Below, in pieces: positions 41,839 to 51,830 of a stretch of 64,000 nucleotides of DNA. The stretch comes from Bog-756 sp963831535 (GTDB lineage: Bacteria; Actinomycetota; Acidimicrobiia; Acidimicrobiales; RAAP-2). Under the pieces are notes generated by a model. The model saw only the letters and a program-made list of their open reading frames with translations, was not told the DNA's origin and ran no database searches. Each line of letters starts with the position of its first letter. Within the stretch, counting starts at the first letter, position 1. The position numbers were made by a program, and so were the translations under genes. The DNA lies in the NCBI GenBank assembly GCA_963831535.1, contig CAWHQP010000006.1:248001-312000 (forward strand). Direction: 5' to 3'.

Positions 41839-44055
41839 TCAGACGTCGCCCTCGGCCTCGGAGGCGATCCGGCTGTCGGTGAGCCCCAGCGCATCGAGGA
41901 TGAAGGCGTAGACGAAGGCCTCGTCCTTCCACGCGTCGTAACGGCCGGAGGGACCGCCGTGACCCGCTCCGAGCTCGGTCTTGAGCAGCACCCGGTTCTC
42001 AGGATTGGCCGCCCTCAGCTTGGCCACCCATTTGGCCGGTTCCCAGAACCCCACCCGGGGATCGGACAACCCGCCGGTGGCCAGGATGTCCGGATACCGC
42101 ACGGGTCGACCCTCGTCGTCCACGTCCCGGACGTTGTCGTACGGGGAGTAGGACTTCATCACCGCGTAGATTGCCGGGTCCTCGACCGGATTGCCCCATT
42201 CCTCCCACTCCATGACGGTCAACGGCAACGTCTCGTCCAAGATGGTGGTCAGGCAGTCGACAAAGGGCACCTCGGCCACGATGGCCGCGAACAGCTCGGG
42301 AGCCAGATTGGCCGCTGCCCCCATCAAAAGACCGCCGGCGCTGCCCCCTCGTGCCACCAGTTGCCCGGGGGTGGTCCAACCCTCGTCGACCAAGGTGCGG
42401 GCGCAGCTCACGAAATCGGTGAAGGTGTTGGGCTTGGCCGCGAACTTCCCCTCCTCGTACCAGGACCGACCCATCTCACCGCCGCCGCGCACGTGGGCGA
42501 TGGCGAAGACGAATCCCCGGTCCAACAGGCTCAACCGCAGCGAGGAGAACGTCGGGTCGATGGACACCTCGTAGGAGCCGTATCCGTAGAGCAGACACGG
42601 TGCCGGTCGGGTGGGGGCCGGGTCGCCCAGGAGGTCGTGTCGGTACACCAGGGACAGGGGGATGGCGGTGCCGTCCGTGGTCCGGGCCCACCGCCGTTCG
42701 GTGCGGTAGCGACCGGGGTCGAAGTCGCCCAGGACCGGTTGGCGCTTTCGCAGGGACGACGTGCCGGAATCGAGGTCGAGGTCGTAGACCGAGCGGGGCG
42801 TCACGAGCGAGGTGTACTCGTAGCGCAGGGTGGTGGACTCGTACTCGGGATTGGCCCCGCCCCACACCGTGGAGGGTGACTCAGGTCGTTCCAGGGACGT
42901 CGACGACCCGGTGGCGGCGTCGATCACCCGGGCCCGGGTCTCCCCGTCCTCCCGCTCATAGACCACCAGATGGCCGGCGAAGGGGTCGACGGAGTCCAGC
43001 CGGACGCCCTCGCGCCCCGGGATCACCTCGCGCCAGGATGTCCGCTCCGGTGAGTCGTCGGGTGCCTCCATCAACCGGAAGTTGGGGGCGCCGTCGTTGG
43101 TGACGATGAGGAACCGAGGGGCCCGACCACCGTCGGGGTCGCCGCGGTCGTGGTCCACGCTGTACTCGATGCCCTGACGGCGCAGTTCGATCACCGTGAA
43201 GTCGCCCTCGGGATGGTCGGCGGGAAGGGCCCGGTACTCCGAGGTGACCTTGGAGTCCAGCCCGATCAGGATGAACCGGTCGTCCTTGGTGCGGCCCACC
43301 CCGAGGTAGAAGTGGTCATCCTCCTCCTCGTAGACGAGGGAGTCCCCGGTCGGATCCGATCCGACACGGTGCCTCCAGACCTGGTAGGGGCGCATGGCCT
43401 CGTCCACCCGCACATAGAAGACCGTGGCGTTGTCGTTGGCCCAGGCCGCGCTGTAGGAGGTGTCGGGGATGGCCTCGGATGACGCCTGGCCGCTGGCCAG
43501 ATCGACGAACCGCATGGTGTAGCGCTCCCCGCCGGTCGTGTCGGTCGAGTACAACAGCCAGCGATGGTCTGGGCTGACCTCGAGGTTCCCGAGGGCGAAG
43601 TACTCGTGCCCCTCGGCCAGGACGTTCTCGTCCAAGAGCACCTCCTCGTCCTTGGGGACGGCGTCCTCGGCTGCGGAGCTTCCGTCCGGACCGGATTCGG
43701 GATCCGGAGGCACCGGCCGGCGGCAGTGGATCCCATAGCTGCTGCCCTCCACCGTCCGCCCGTAGTAGAGCCAGGGGCCCTTCCGGACCGGCACCGACAG
43801 GTCGGTCTCCTCGATGCGGGCCACCATCTCGGCGAAGAGCTCCGCACGAAGCCGGGAGGTTCCCGACATCATGGCCTCGGTGTAGGCATTCTCGTCCTCG
43901 AGGTGGGCGATGACGGCCGGATCGTCCTTGTCCCGCAGCCAGTACCAGTCGTCGATCCGAACGTCTCCGTGGGCCTCGAGGCGCTGAGGGCGGCGTTGGG
44001 GCACCGGAGGAACGGCCCCCGGCGCGTAGGATCCAGAAGTCGGTGGAGCGGCCAT
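41839..44055 (-). CDS. ptrB: Oligopeptidase B (S9A family)
   Basis: A 738-residue serine peptidase. The N-terminal beta-propeller is followed by the alpha/beta-hydrolase domain with the nucleophile in ARGGSAGGLLMGA, Asp in GLSDPRVGFWEPAKW, and His in GAGHGGPSGR. RIDDWYWLRDKDDP near the start is characteristic. Oligopeptidase B cleaves short peptides after basic residues in the cytosol. It converges with the DUF4115-like gene. Confidence 0.92.
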   Translation of the reverse strand: MAAPPTSGSYAPGAVPPVPQRRPQRLEAHGDVRIDDWYWLRDKDDPAVIAHLEDENAYTEAMMSGTSRLRAELFAEMVARIEETDLSVPVRKGPWLYYGRTVEGSSYGIHCRRPVPPDPESGPDGSSAAEDAVPKDEEVLLDENVLAEGHEYFALGNLEVSPDHRWLLYSTDTTGGERYTMRFVDLASGQASSEAIPDTSYSAAWANDNATVFYVRVDEAMRPYQVWRHRVGSDPTGDSLVYEEEDDHFYLGVGRTKDDRFILIGLDSKVTSEYRALPADHPEGDFTVIELRRQGIEYSVDHDRGDPDGGRAPRFLIVTNDGAPNFRLMEAPDDSPERTSWREVIPGREGVRLDSVDPFAGHLVVYEREDGETRARVIDAATGSSTSLERPESPSTVWGGANPEYESTTLRYEYTSLVTPRSVYDLDLDSGTSSLRKRQPVLGDFDPGRYRTERRWARTTDGTAIPLSLVYRHDLLGDPAPTRPAPCLLYGYGSYEVSIDPTFSSLRLSLLDRGFVFAIAHVRGGGEMGRSWYEEGKFAAKPNTFTDFVSCARTLVDEGWTTPGQLVARGGSAGGLLMGAAANLAPELFAAIVAEVPFVDCLTTILDETLPLTVMEWEEWGNPVEDPAIYAVMKSYSPYDNVRDVDDEGRPVRYPDILATGGLSDPRVGFWEPAKWVAKLRAANPENRVLLKTELGAGHGGPSGRYDAWKDEAFVYAFILDALGLTDSRIASEAEGDV

Positions 44056-44180
44056 CCGACCAGGATGGCACGACTTTCCGGACCGGCGGACCGCCGGCCG
44101 CGCTGCTCCGGCCGCAGGGTTGTTACTATCTGTATAGGGGAAATCAAGCGGTCCGACCGGACGGCATCCCAGGAGCCCAC
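44056..44180 (+). promoter_or_regulatory. Promoter region of sufB and divergent ptrB
   Basis: This 125-base region contains TACTATC at 44124-44130 and TAGGGGAAATC at 44135-44145. Similar blocks (TACTATC and TAGGGGGAATC) occur upstream of the second suf operon near 53.9 kb, hinting at a shared element. AGGAG at 44171-44175 is the sufB ribosome site. No clear -35/-10 spacing is seen. Confidence 0.4.
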
Positions 44181-45581
44181 ATGACGACCACCGATCTCGA
44201 CCTCGGAAAATACAAGCTGGGGTGGTCTGACGAAGAGGATTACGTCTTCAAGCCCAAGAAGGGCCTGAACGAGTCCATCGTCCGGGAGATGTCGGCCATG
44301 AAGAAGGAACCGGAGTGGATGCGCGACTTCCGCCTCCGCGCCCTGCAGCGCTTCGAGAAGCGCCCGATGGCCGAGTGGTTCGCCGTCAACATGCCCGATC
44401 TCGACTTCGAGGACATCTACTACTACATCAAGCCGACGTCGGGTCAGGTCGAGGACTGGAACGACCTGCCCGACGCCATCAAGAACACCTACGAGAAACT
44501 GGGTATCCCCGAGGCGGAGCGGAAGTACCTGGCCGGGGTGACCGCGCAGTACGAGTCGGAGGTGGTCTTCCACCGCAACCGGGAGGACCTCGAGGCGCTC
44601 GGCATCATCTTCTGCGACATGGACACCGCGGTACGCGAGTACCCAGACCTGGTCCGCAAGTACTTCGGCACGATCATCCCCCCCAACGACAACAAGTTCG
44701 CCGCCCTCAACTCGGCGGTGTGGTCGGGCGGGTCGTTCATCTACGTGCCGCCCAACGTGGTGGTCGACCAGCCCCTGCAGGCCTACTTCCGTATCAACGC
44801 CGAGAACATGGGCCAGTTCGAGCGGACGCTGATCATCGCCGACGTGGGCTCCCAGGTGCACTACATCGAGGGGTGCTCGGCGCCCGTGTACACCAGCGAC
44901 TCCCTGCACTCGGCGGTGGTGGAGCTGGTCGCCCTCGAGGGTTCGCGGATCACCTACACCACCATCCAGAACTGGTCCAACAACGTCTACAACCTGGTGA
45001 CCAAGCGGGCCAGGGCCGAGGCCGAGGCCCACGTGGAGTGGATCGACGGCAACATCGGTTCGCGCCTGACCATGAAGTACCCGAGCGTCTACCTGATGGG
45101 TCCGAAGGCCTCGGGCGAGGTCCTCTCGGTGGCCTACGCCGGTGCCGGCCAGCACCAGGACGCCGGGGCCAAGATGATCCACGCCGCCCCCGAGACCACC
45201 TCGACCATCGTGTCCAAGTCGATCTCCAAGGACGCGGGCATCACCACCTACCGGGGCCTGGTCCACGTCGACGAGGGGGCCAAGCACGCCAAGAGCTTCG
45301 TCCGGTGTGACGCGCTCCTCCTCGACGACACCGCCGTCTCGGAGACCAAGCCCTACATGGAGGTGGCCGAGCGCGACGCCCGCATCGGCCACGAGGCCAC
45401 CGTGTCCAAGGTCGGTGACGACCAGCTCTTCTACCTGATGAGCCGGGGTCTGTCCGAGACCCAGGCCATGGGGATGATCGTCAACGGATTCATCGAGCCG
45501 ATCACCCGGACCCTACCCATGGAGTACGCCGTGGAGTGGAGCCGCCTGATCGAGCTGCAGATGGAGGGCTCGGTCGGCTGA
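44181..45581 (+). CDS. sufB: Fe-S cluster scaffold protein SufB
   Basis: A 466-residue SufB. It forms the SufBC2D scaffold on which [4Fe-4S] clusters are assembled before transfer to apoproteins. Diagnostic parts are KKGLNESIVREMSAMKKEPEWM, IEGCSAP with the conserved Cys, and SFVRCDALLLDDTAVSETKPY, where the Cys of sulfur transfer is expected. ATG 44181 is preceded by AGGAG. It is separated from sufD by a small Cys protein and an enoyl-CoA hydratase on the other strand. Confidence 0.96.
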   Translation: MTTTDLDLGKYKLGWSDEEDYVFKPKKGLNESIVREMSAMKKEPEWMRDFRLRALQRFEKRPMAEWFAVNMPDLDFEDIYYYIKPTSGQVEDWNDLPDAIKNTYEKLGIPEAERKYLAGVTAQYESEVVFHRNREDLEALGIIFCDMDTAVREYPDLVRKYFGTIIPPNDNKFAALNSAVWSGGSFIYVPPNVVVDQPLQAYFRINAENMGQFERTLIIADVGSQVHYIEGCSAPVYTSDSLHSAVVELVALEGSRITYTTIQNWSNNVYNLVTKRARAEAEAHVEWIDGNIGSRLTMKYPSVYLMGPKASGEVLSVAYAGAGQHQDAGAKMIHAAPETTSTIVSKSISKDAGITTYRGLVHVDEGAKHAKSFVRCDALLLDDTAVSETKPYMEVAERDARIGHEATVSKVGDDQLFYLMSRGLSETQAMGMIVNGFIEPITRTLPMEYAVEWSRLIELQMEGSVG

Positions 45582-45592
45582 GCCTTCGGTGA

Positions 45593-45610
45593 CACCGGTC
45601 CTACCCGGTG
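45593..45610 (+). terminator. Hairpin after sufB
   Basis: CACCGG-TCCTAC-CCGGTG forms a perfect 6-bp stem with a 6-base loop, 12 bases after the sufB stop. It lacks a T-run, and the next gene on the strand starts 38 bases later, so attenuation is as likely as full termination. Confidence 0.35.
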
Positions 45611-45647
45611 ATAACCGGAGAGGTCGAGGGAAAGGCAGAATGGTCCT

Positions 45648-45983
45648 ATGCCGATGAGGGAAGAGTGCAAGCACTTTCAGAGCCGGACCTACGACTCGGG
45701 GGAAGTGGCCCGGTTCTGCATCCTGGATCTGGCCCCCGAGGCCCCGTGGAAGTGTCCGGACAACTGTCCGTCCTACGCCCCCCGCCTGGCTGACGTGGGA
45801 TGGTCCCACGGTTCGCTGGTCGAGCCGGCCCTCGAGCCGATGCCCGACGTGCCCGGCGAGGACGCCGCCCGTCTGCTGGACCAGGCCGAGGACATCATCA
45901 ACGCCGTTGGACCCGGAATCCTCGCCGAGGTGCGCAAGGAGGACGAGCGCAAGGGCCGCCGCTGGTGGCGCCGCAAGCGCTGA
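45648..45983 (+). CDS. Small four-cysteine protein next to sufB
   Basis: A 111-residue protein with no domain that I can name. Four Cys lie in the first 41 residues: CKHFQSRTYDSG, then FCILDLAPEAPWKCPDNCPSY, giving Cys-x16-Cys-x11-Cys-x3-Cys spacing, which could bind a metal or Fe-S cluster. The C-terminal half is acidic then strongly basic (RKGRRWWRRKR). It follows sufB on the same strand. ATG 45648. A role in Fe-S handling is inferred from position and Cys content only. Confidence 0.7.
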   Translation: MPMREECKHFQSRTYDSGEVARFCILDLAPEAPWKCPDNCPSYAPRLADVGWSHGSLVEPALEPMPDVPGEDAARLLDQAEDIINAVGPGILAEVRKEDERKGRRWWRRKR

Positions 45984-45989
45984 GCGACG

Positions 45990-46854
45990 CTACGAGCCGC
46001 TGAAATCGGCCTTCCGCTTCTCCATGAAGGCGGACATGGCCTCCACCAGGTCGTCCGACGCCAGAAAGCCGGCGTTCCACGTCGCCACGTACTCCAGTCC
46101 CTCGGCCACCGTTCGGTCGGCGCTGGCCACGAGCACGGCCTTGGTTCCCTGGACGGCCAGCGGCGAGTTCGCGGCGATCTCGGCGGCCATGCTCCGGGCG
46201 GCGGCGAGGACCTGCGTCGGCGTCGGTGTGCACCTCGTTAACGAGCCCGATGGCCTCGGCCCGGGCCGCGGTGATGTCCTTGCCGGTGTAGGCCAGTTCG
46301 GCCACGTGTCCCTGGCCGATGATGGAGGGGAGGCGCTGCAGGCTCCCGAGGTCGGCCACGATGGCGACCTTGGCCTCACGTACCGAGAACAGTGCGTCGG
46401 CGCTGGCCAGCCGGATGTCGCACGCCGCGATGAGGTCCACGCCGCCGCCGATGCAGTAGCCGTGCACGGCGGCGATCACGGGTAGTGGACAGTCGGCCAC
46501 GGTGTTGACCGAGGCCTGCAGGCGGAGGATCTCGGCCCGGGCCGAGCGGGCCCGCGCCGCCATGGACCGGGATGCACCGTTGGCCGCCTCGGAGGTCCCA
46601 GTGAGTCCGGACATGGCCACCAGGTCGAGTCCCACCGAGAAGTGTGGCCCCCGTGCGGCGATGACCACGGCCCGCAGGTCCGGGTCGGATCCGAGGGCGG
46701 CCATGGCCCGGGGCAGGTCGAACCAGAACGCCGGGCCCATGGCGTTGCGCTTGTCGGGCCGGTCGAGCCACAGCGTGGCCACGTGGCCGTCCACCTCGAT
46801 GGCCAGGACGTCGGAGGTGAAGGAGTCGATGGCGGTTCCCGGTGGCGGAGTCAT
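45990..46854 (-). CDS. Enoyl-CoA hydratase/isomerase family protein (frameshifted)
   Basis: A crotonase-fold protein of 287 residues if one base is removed. The N-terminal part has WLDRPDKRNAMGPAFWFDL, the oxyanion segment RGPHFSVGLDLVAM and HGYCIGGGVDLIAACDIRLAS. The frame breaks near 46218. Dropping one G gives EVHTDADQVLAAARSMAAEIAANSPLAV and a C-terminus ending ADFSGS at 45990-45992. The sequence resembles isomerases acting on delta3,5-delta2,4-dienoyl-CoA. It lies inside the suf region on the opposite strand. Confidence 0.83.
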
Positions 46855-47010
46855 GCCGCGAGCGTAGGCCGGAGGTCCGGTGGTCGGCTCACGGCGGGTG
46901 GGTCCGACCTCACGGCGGGCGGCGCAGCCGGGCCGAAGGCACCGGTCCTGCGGGTAAGATGGGGAACGAGGCTCGTTACTCCGGGCCTCGCTGCGCGAGA
47001 GGTCCCTGCT

Positions 47011-48353
47011 CTGTCCACGTTCACCCCTGAATCATCTGCTGCCCTGCCCGGGCTGCCCTGGCTCCAGCGCCGCCGAGCCGACGCTGCGGCCACCTTCGCC
47101 TCCTCGCCCCTGCCCAGCGAGAAGGACGAGGTCTGGCGGTACAGCCGGATCGACCAGCTCGACCTGGACCGGTTCCGGCCGGCGGGGAGCGTTCCCCGGC
47201 ATCGGCCAACGACCCCGGCCCATCGGCGTCCGATCGGATCCATTCGCTCGTGGCCAGTCTGGGGCCGCGTTCAGGACTGGTGGTCACCATCAACGGCGTG
47301 CTGGCCACCCTGTCCTCGTCCGTGGGCGACGAGGTCCTGAGTCTCGGGCGGACCGGCGAGCATCCCGAGGGGGAGAAGCTTCTCGGATCGGTGGTCACCG
47401 ACCCCGGTGACTTCCTCCTCCTCAACGAGGCATTCGCCGTGGACCCGCTCATCGTGGACATCGCTCCGGGGGCCGTCATCGAGGATCCGGTGGTGGTCGT
47501 GCACGTGGTCAGCGGAGACGGTGGTGAGGCCGTCTTCCCCCGGACGCTCGTCCGTTCCGGCGCGTCGTCCCGGGCCGGCGTGGTCGAGATCGTCGTCGAC
47601 GTAGATGCCGGGCTCCTGGCCGCGCTGTCTTCGCCGGCGACGGCGGGCGGCAGCGGCACGAGCCGCGGGCACCTCGTCGTGCCCCTCACGGAGATCGATG
47701 TGGCCGACGACGCCACCCTCTCCTTTGTCAGCGTGCAGGCCTTGGGCGCCGACACCTGGCAGTTGGCCCATCAGGGGAGCATCATCGGGGCCAATGCCAC
47801 CCTGCAGAGCTTCGCCGTGGCGCTCGGCGGCAGCTATGCCCGCCTACGTACCGACTCGGCCCTGCGGGGGGAGGGCGGGACGAGCCTGCTCCGGGCGGCC
47901 TTCATCGGGCGCGACGACCAGATGCTCGACTTCCGCACCCTCCAGGACCACCTCGCTCCTCGCACCACCAGCGATCTGCTGTTCATGGGAGCGGTGGCCG
48001 ACCATGCCCACTCGGTTTATAGCGGCCTGATCCGGGTCCGTCGGGGGGCGGTCCGGTCGGACGCCATGCAGACCAACCACAATCTGGTGCTCGACGAGGG
48101 GGCCCACGCCGACTCGGTGCCCAACCTCGACATCGAGGAGAACGACGTGAAGTGCAGCCACGGATCGACGGTCGGCCCGGTGGACGAGGACCAGCGGTAC
48201 TACCTCGAATCCCGAGGGGTGGAGCCCGAGGTGGCCGAACGCCTCATCGTGGCCGGCTTCTTCGAAAACATCGCCGACCAGGATCCCATCGCCGGAACCC
48301 GGTCCATGGTGGGCCAGGGCCTGGCCGACCGGACGGGGGTGACCGGTGCCTGA
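47011..48353 (+). CDS. sufD: Fe-S cluster assembly protein SufD (frameshifted)
   Basis: A SufD of about 447 residues if one base is added. The N-terminal part (FTPESSAALPGLPWLQRRR... DEVWRYSRIDQLDLDRF) is in one frame. The rest, from about GLVVTINGVLATLSS through DVKCSHGSTVGPVDEDQRYYLESRG, is in another. The break lies near 47190 in a G-run. SufD pairs with SufB and is needed for iron acquisition on the scaffold. The start is uncertain: no ATG, GTG or TTG lies suitably upstream in frame, so the region could hold another indel. The coordinate given is the CTG at 47011. Its stop overlaps the Rieske gene. Confidence 0.85.
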
Positions 48354-48686
48354 GTCCGCCACGGCCGTCGGAGGTGGCGGCTCGGTCCGCCTGTGCGGGC
48401 GGGATGACCTGGTTCCCGGACAGGCCCGCCGCTTCGACGTGGCCGGCCTGCGGGTTGCGCTCGTGCGCATCGACGACGACTTCTACGCCGTCGGGGACCG
48501 CTGCAGCCACGAGGACTTCTCGTTGGCCGAGGGTGAGGTCTGGTCGGCCGAGTGCGAGATCGAGTGCGCCAAGCACGGATCGACCTTCGATCTCCGCACC
48601 GGTGAGCCGTGTTCCCTCCCGGCCACGCGCCCGGTGCCGGTCTACGAGTTGGTCATCGAGGGCGACGACGTCTCGTTGGTGCTCCC

Positions 48687-48690
<4 letters not shown>
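48346..48690 (+). CDS. Rieske-type [2Fe-2S] ferredoxin
   Basis: A 114-residue non-heme Rieske protein. The ligands are in CSHEDFSLAEGEVW (Cys-x-His) and CAKHGSTFDL (Cys-x2-His). GTG 48346 overlaps the sufD stop, and its own stop overlaps the sufC start, so it belongs to the suf operon; such a ferredoxin is common in actinobacterial suf loci. It probably supplies electrons to cluster assembly or serves as an early client. Confidence 0.93.
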
Positions 48691-49424
<734 letters not shown>

Positions 49425-49498
49425 TCGGATCGGGATTCGGGCTGGCGTGCCGGAGTGGGCGGCACCTCGGAGCAGTCCACGGTTGGTAGCGTCTGCCC

Positions 49499-51148
49499 AT
49501 GGCTCCTCGAGATCGTCGACGGGGTGGCGCCCACAGTGCCCCCCGGAAGGGCCGGAGATCAACCGATCTGCCACCCGATGCGCCCGATGTGGCGCCGCCA
49601 CGATTCTCGGACGCCGACGAGCCCCGGTCATCGGCCCGATCGTCCGACCGCAGCGCGGCCACCGACGTACCCGGACCCACGTTCGGCGCCCGGTCGGGGG
49701 CCACGCCCAGTGGTGGTGTGCCCGTCCTCGGACGCAACGTCCCGCTCGGTGACGAGACGGGGGAATCGTTCTTCGGACCGACGATCCCCGCCGTCACCGG
49801 GGTCACGGCGGCGACCGCCGCGGTTCCGTCCGGCCCCCCTTCGCCCGATCCGGGCGTGGTGCTGAGTCGCAAGGAGCGTAAGACGGCCGGCCGGTCGTCG
49901 GCGACCGGCGGCGCCGGCGGTGGGAAGGGCGGGAACGGAGCGTCCGGAGGCACCGTCGGAGGTGGAGGGGGCAACGGTAAGAGGCGGAAGAAGCGCACCT
50001 GGCTCGACCGGGTGCTCCTCGGGGGCATCATCGTGGTGGCATTGGCCCTGGTGGGAATCGGTTCCGGCTGGGCCTACGTGACGTACCGGTTCAACCAGGT
50101 CCAGAAGGTGACGGTCAGACACCTGAAGAAGGCCCCGGTCGGCGAACCGTTCAACGTCCTGCTGATCGGATCGGACTCCCGGGTCGGCGAGAGTGCCGCC
50201 GATGCGGCCCATTTCGGGAACCAGTCCAACGCCGGTGGCCAACGGAGCGATGTGGTCAAGATCGTCCACATCGTCCCGGCCACCGGTCAGGCCAGCGTGC
50301 TCTCGATTCCCCGGGACACGGTGGTCTCTGTGGCCGGGGACACCAGCGACATCGGGAAGTACAACCGGATCAACGCCACCTACAACACCGGACCGGATCA
50401 GCTGGTGCAGACCATCGAGGCCAACTTCGGCATTCCCATCGAGCACGTGGTGCAGGTCAACTTCGAGGGGCTGCGGGGGGCGGTGGACGCCATCGGCGGG
50501 ATCAAACTCAACTTCCCCTATCCGGCCAAGGATGCCTACACCGGGCTCGACATCACCCAAACGGGGTGTCAACTCGTCAACGGGGGGTACTCCCTGGCGT
50601 TGGCCCGCAGCCGGCACTACGAGTACTACAAGGACGGCTACTGGCAGTACGACGGCACCAGTGATTTCGGCCGGATCCAGCGACAGAACGCCTTCTTGAA
50701 GGCCGTCATCAACCAGGCCGAGACCAAGTACAACCCCCTAACCCTGAACGCGTTCATCGGCTCGGTGGTCCAAGGGGTCACCGTCGACTCCACCTTCACG
50801 GTCAGCGACCTGATCTCCCTGGCCCGCGAGTTCCATACCTTTTCCTCGACGGCGCTGGCCACGGCCACACTCCCGACCTACTCCCAGTACTCGTCGGAGT
50901 TCGGGTACCTGGGCGATGTGCTGTACGTGCAGGAGCCCCAGGCCGCCCAGGTCATCAACCAGTTCCTCGGCGGGCCCCCGGACACGGCCGTGACCCCGCC
51001 GCCCGGCCCTTACGGGGTGGTACCCACGACCACCACCACGTCCACCTACCCGCCCACCACCGTGCCGGGCGGCTCGACCCCGGGTACTACGGCCACCTCG
51101 AGCACGACGACCAGCATCGAGACCGATTTCGATCCCACCCCCTGCTGA
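49499..51148 (+). CDS. LytR-CpsA-Psr (LCP) family cell-wall ligase
   Basis: A 549-residue LCP protein. A long Arg/Gly/Ser-rich cytoplasmic region precedes one membrane helix (VLLGGIIVVALALVGIGSGWAYV, about residues 175-195). The LCP domain has FNVLLIGSDSR, RSDVVKIVHI, SIPRDTVV and INATYNTGP with the polyprenyl-phosphate arginines expected, and FGRIQRQNAFLK. LCP proteins attach glycopolymers such as arabinogalactan to peptidoglycan. The end is a Thr/Pro-rich tail finishing at Cys. ATG 49499. Confidence 0.92.
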   Translation: MAPRDRRRGGAHSAPRKGRRSTDLPPDAPDVAPPRFSDADEPRSSARSSDRSAATDVPGPTFGARSGATPSGGVPVLGRNVPLGDETGESFFGPTIPAVTGVTAATAAVPSGPPSPDPGVVLSRKERKTAGRSSATGGAGGGKGGNGASGGTVGGGGGNGKRRKKRTWLDRVLLGGIIVVALALVGIGSGWAYVTYRFNQVQKVTVRHLKKAPVGEPFNVLLIGSDSRVGESAADAAHFGNQSNAGGQRSDVVKIVHIVPATGQASVLSIPRDTVVSVAGDTSDIGKYNRINATYNTGPDQLVQTIEANFGIPIEHVVQVNFEGLRGAVDAIGGIKLNFPYPAKDAYTGLDITQTGCQLVNGGYSLALARSRHYEYYKDGYWQYDGTSDFGRIQRQNAFLKAVINQAETKYNPLTLNAFIGSVVQGVTVDSTFTVSDLISLAREFHTFSSTALATATLPTYSQYSSEFGYLGDVLYVQEPQAAQVINQFLGGPPDTAVTPPPGPYGVVPTTTTTSTYPPTTVPGGSTPGTTATSSTTTSIETDFDPTPC

Positions 51149-51208
51149 GAACCGGTACCGGGCCGGCTGGCAGGGCGGTCCCGGTCCCCGACCGGCTCAG
51201 ATCCAGAC

Positions 51209-51715
51209 TCAGACGATGGCCTCGTGCTCGTCGAGTCCCTGGGCCAGGGTGTTCCAGCTGAGCGTGGCGCACTTGATGCGCACGGGAAACTTGACGACAC
51301 CTTGTAGGGCGGCGAGCTCGCCCAGGGCGTCGATGTCGATGGCCTCGGGTTCGACGGGCTCGACGTCCGTTCCATCGGTTCCTGAGGACGCTGCCGCCGG
51401 AAGCGTGGACTCGTGGATGGACATCATGCCCTTGAACGTCCGGATCAGGTCGCGAACCTCGGGGACGGGCTTCCCCTTCACCGCGGCCGACATGAGTGAG
51501 GCCGACGACTGGCTGATCGAGCAGCCGCTCCCGGCGATCTTGATGTCGGAGACCACCCCGTCGCGAACCTCGAGCGTGACCACGATCTCGTCGCCGCACA
51601 GTGGATTGAACCCCTCCACCCTCTGGGCCGGCGGTGATTCCAGCTCGCCCCGGTTCCGGGGCGAGCGGTAGTGGTCGAGAATGATCTCCCGGTAGAGGTC
51701 CTCGAGTCCCGGCAT
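51209..51715 (-). CDS. sufU: Fe-S cluster scaffold/sulfur-transfer protein SufU
   Basis: A 168-residue SufU/IscU-like protein. The three ligand cysteines are in FNPLCGDEI, GSGCSISQSSAS and IKCATLSWNTL. The Asp before the second Cys and the 18-20 residue insertion typical of SufU are visible. It is a zinc-dependent sulfur acceptor from SufS, with a Glu-rich loop inserted around residues 105-135. It is the last gene of the sufC2-sufS-sufU operon, 115 bases after sufS. Confidence 0.93.
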   Translation of the reverse strand: MPGLEDLYREIILDHYRSPRNRGELESPPAQRVEGFNPLCGDEIVVTLEVRDGVVSDIKIAGSGCSISQSSASLMSAAVKGKPVPEVRDLIRTFKGMMSIHESTLPAAASSGTDGTDVEPVEPEAIDIDALGELAALQGVVKFPVRIKCATLSWNTLAQGLDEHEAIV

Positions 51716-51830
51716 CAGCGAGTGCCCCGTGCTGGCCGGACGCGATGGAGAGCGCGGTGGGCCGGGTCACGACGACGGGTCCCACCCTGGTGGTTCGGAC
51801 GCTCCATCCCGTCAGAGTACCGTCCCGCTC

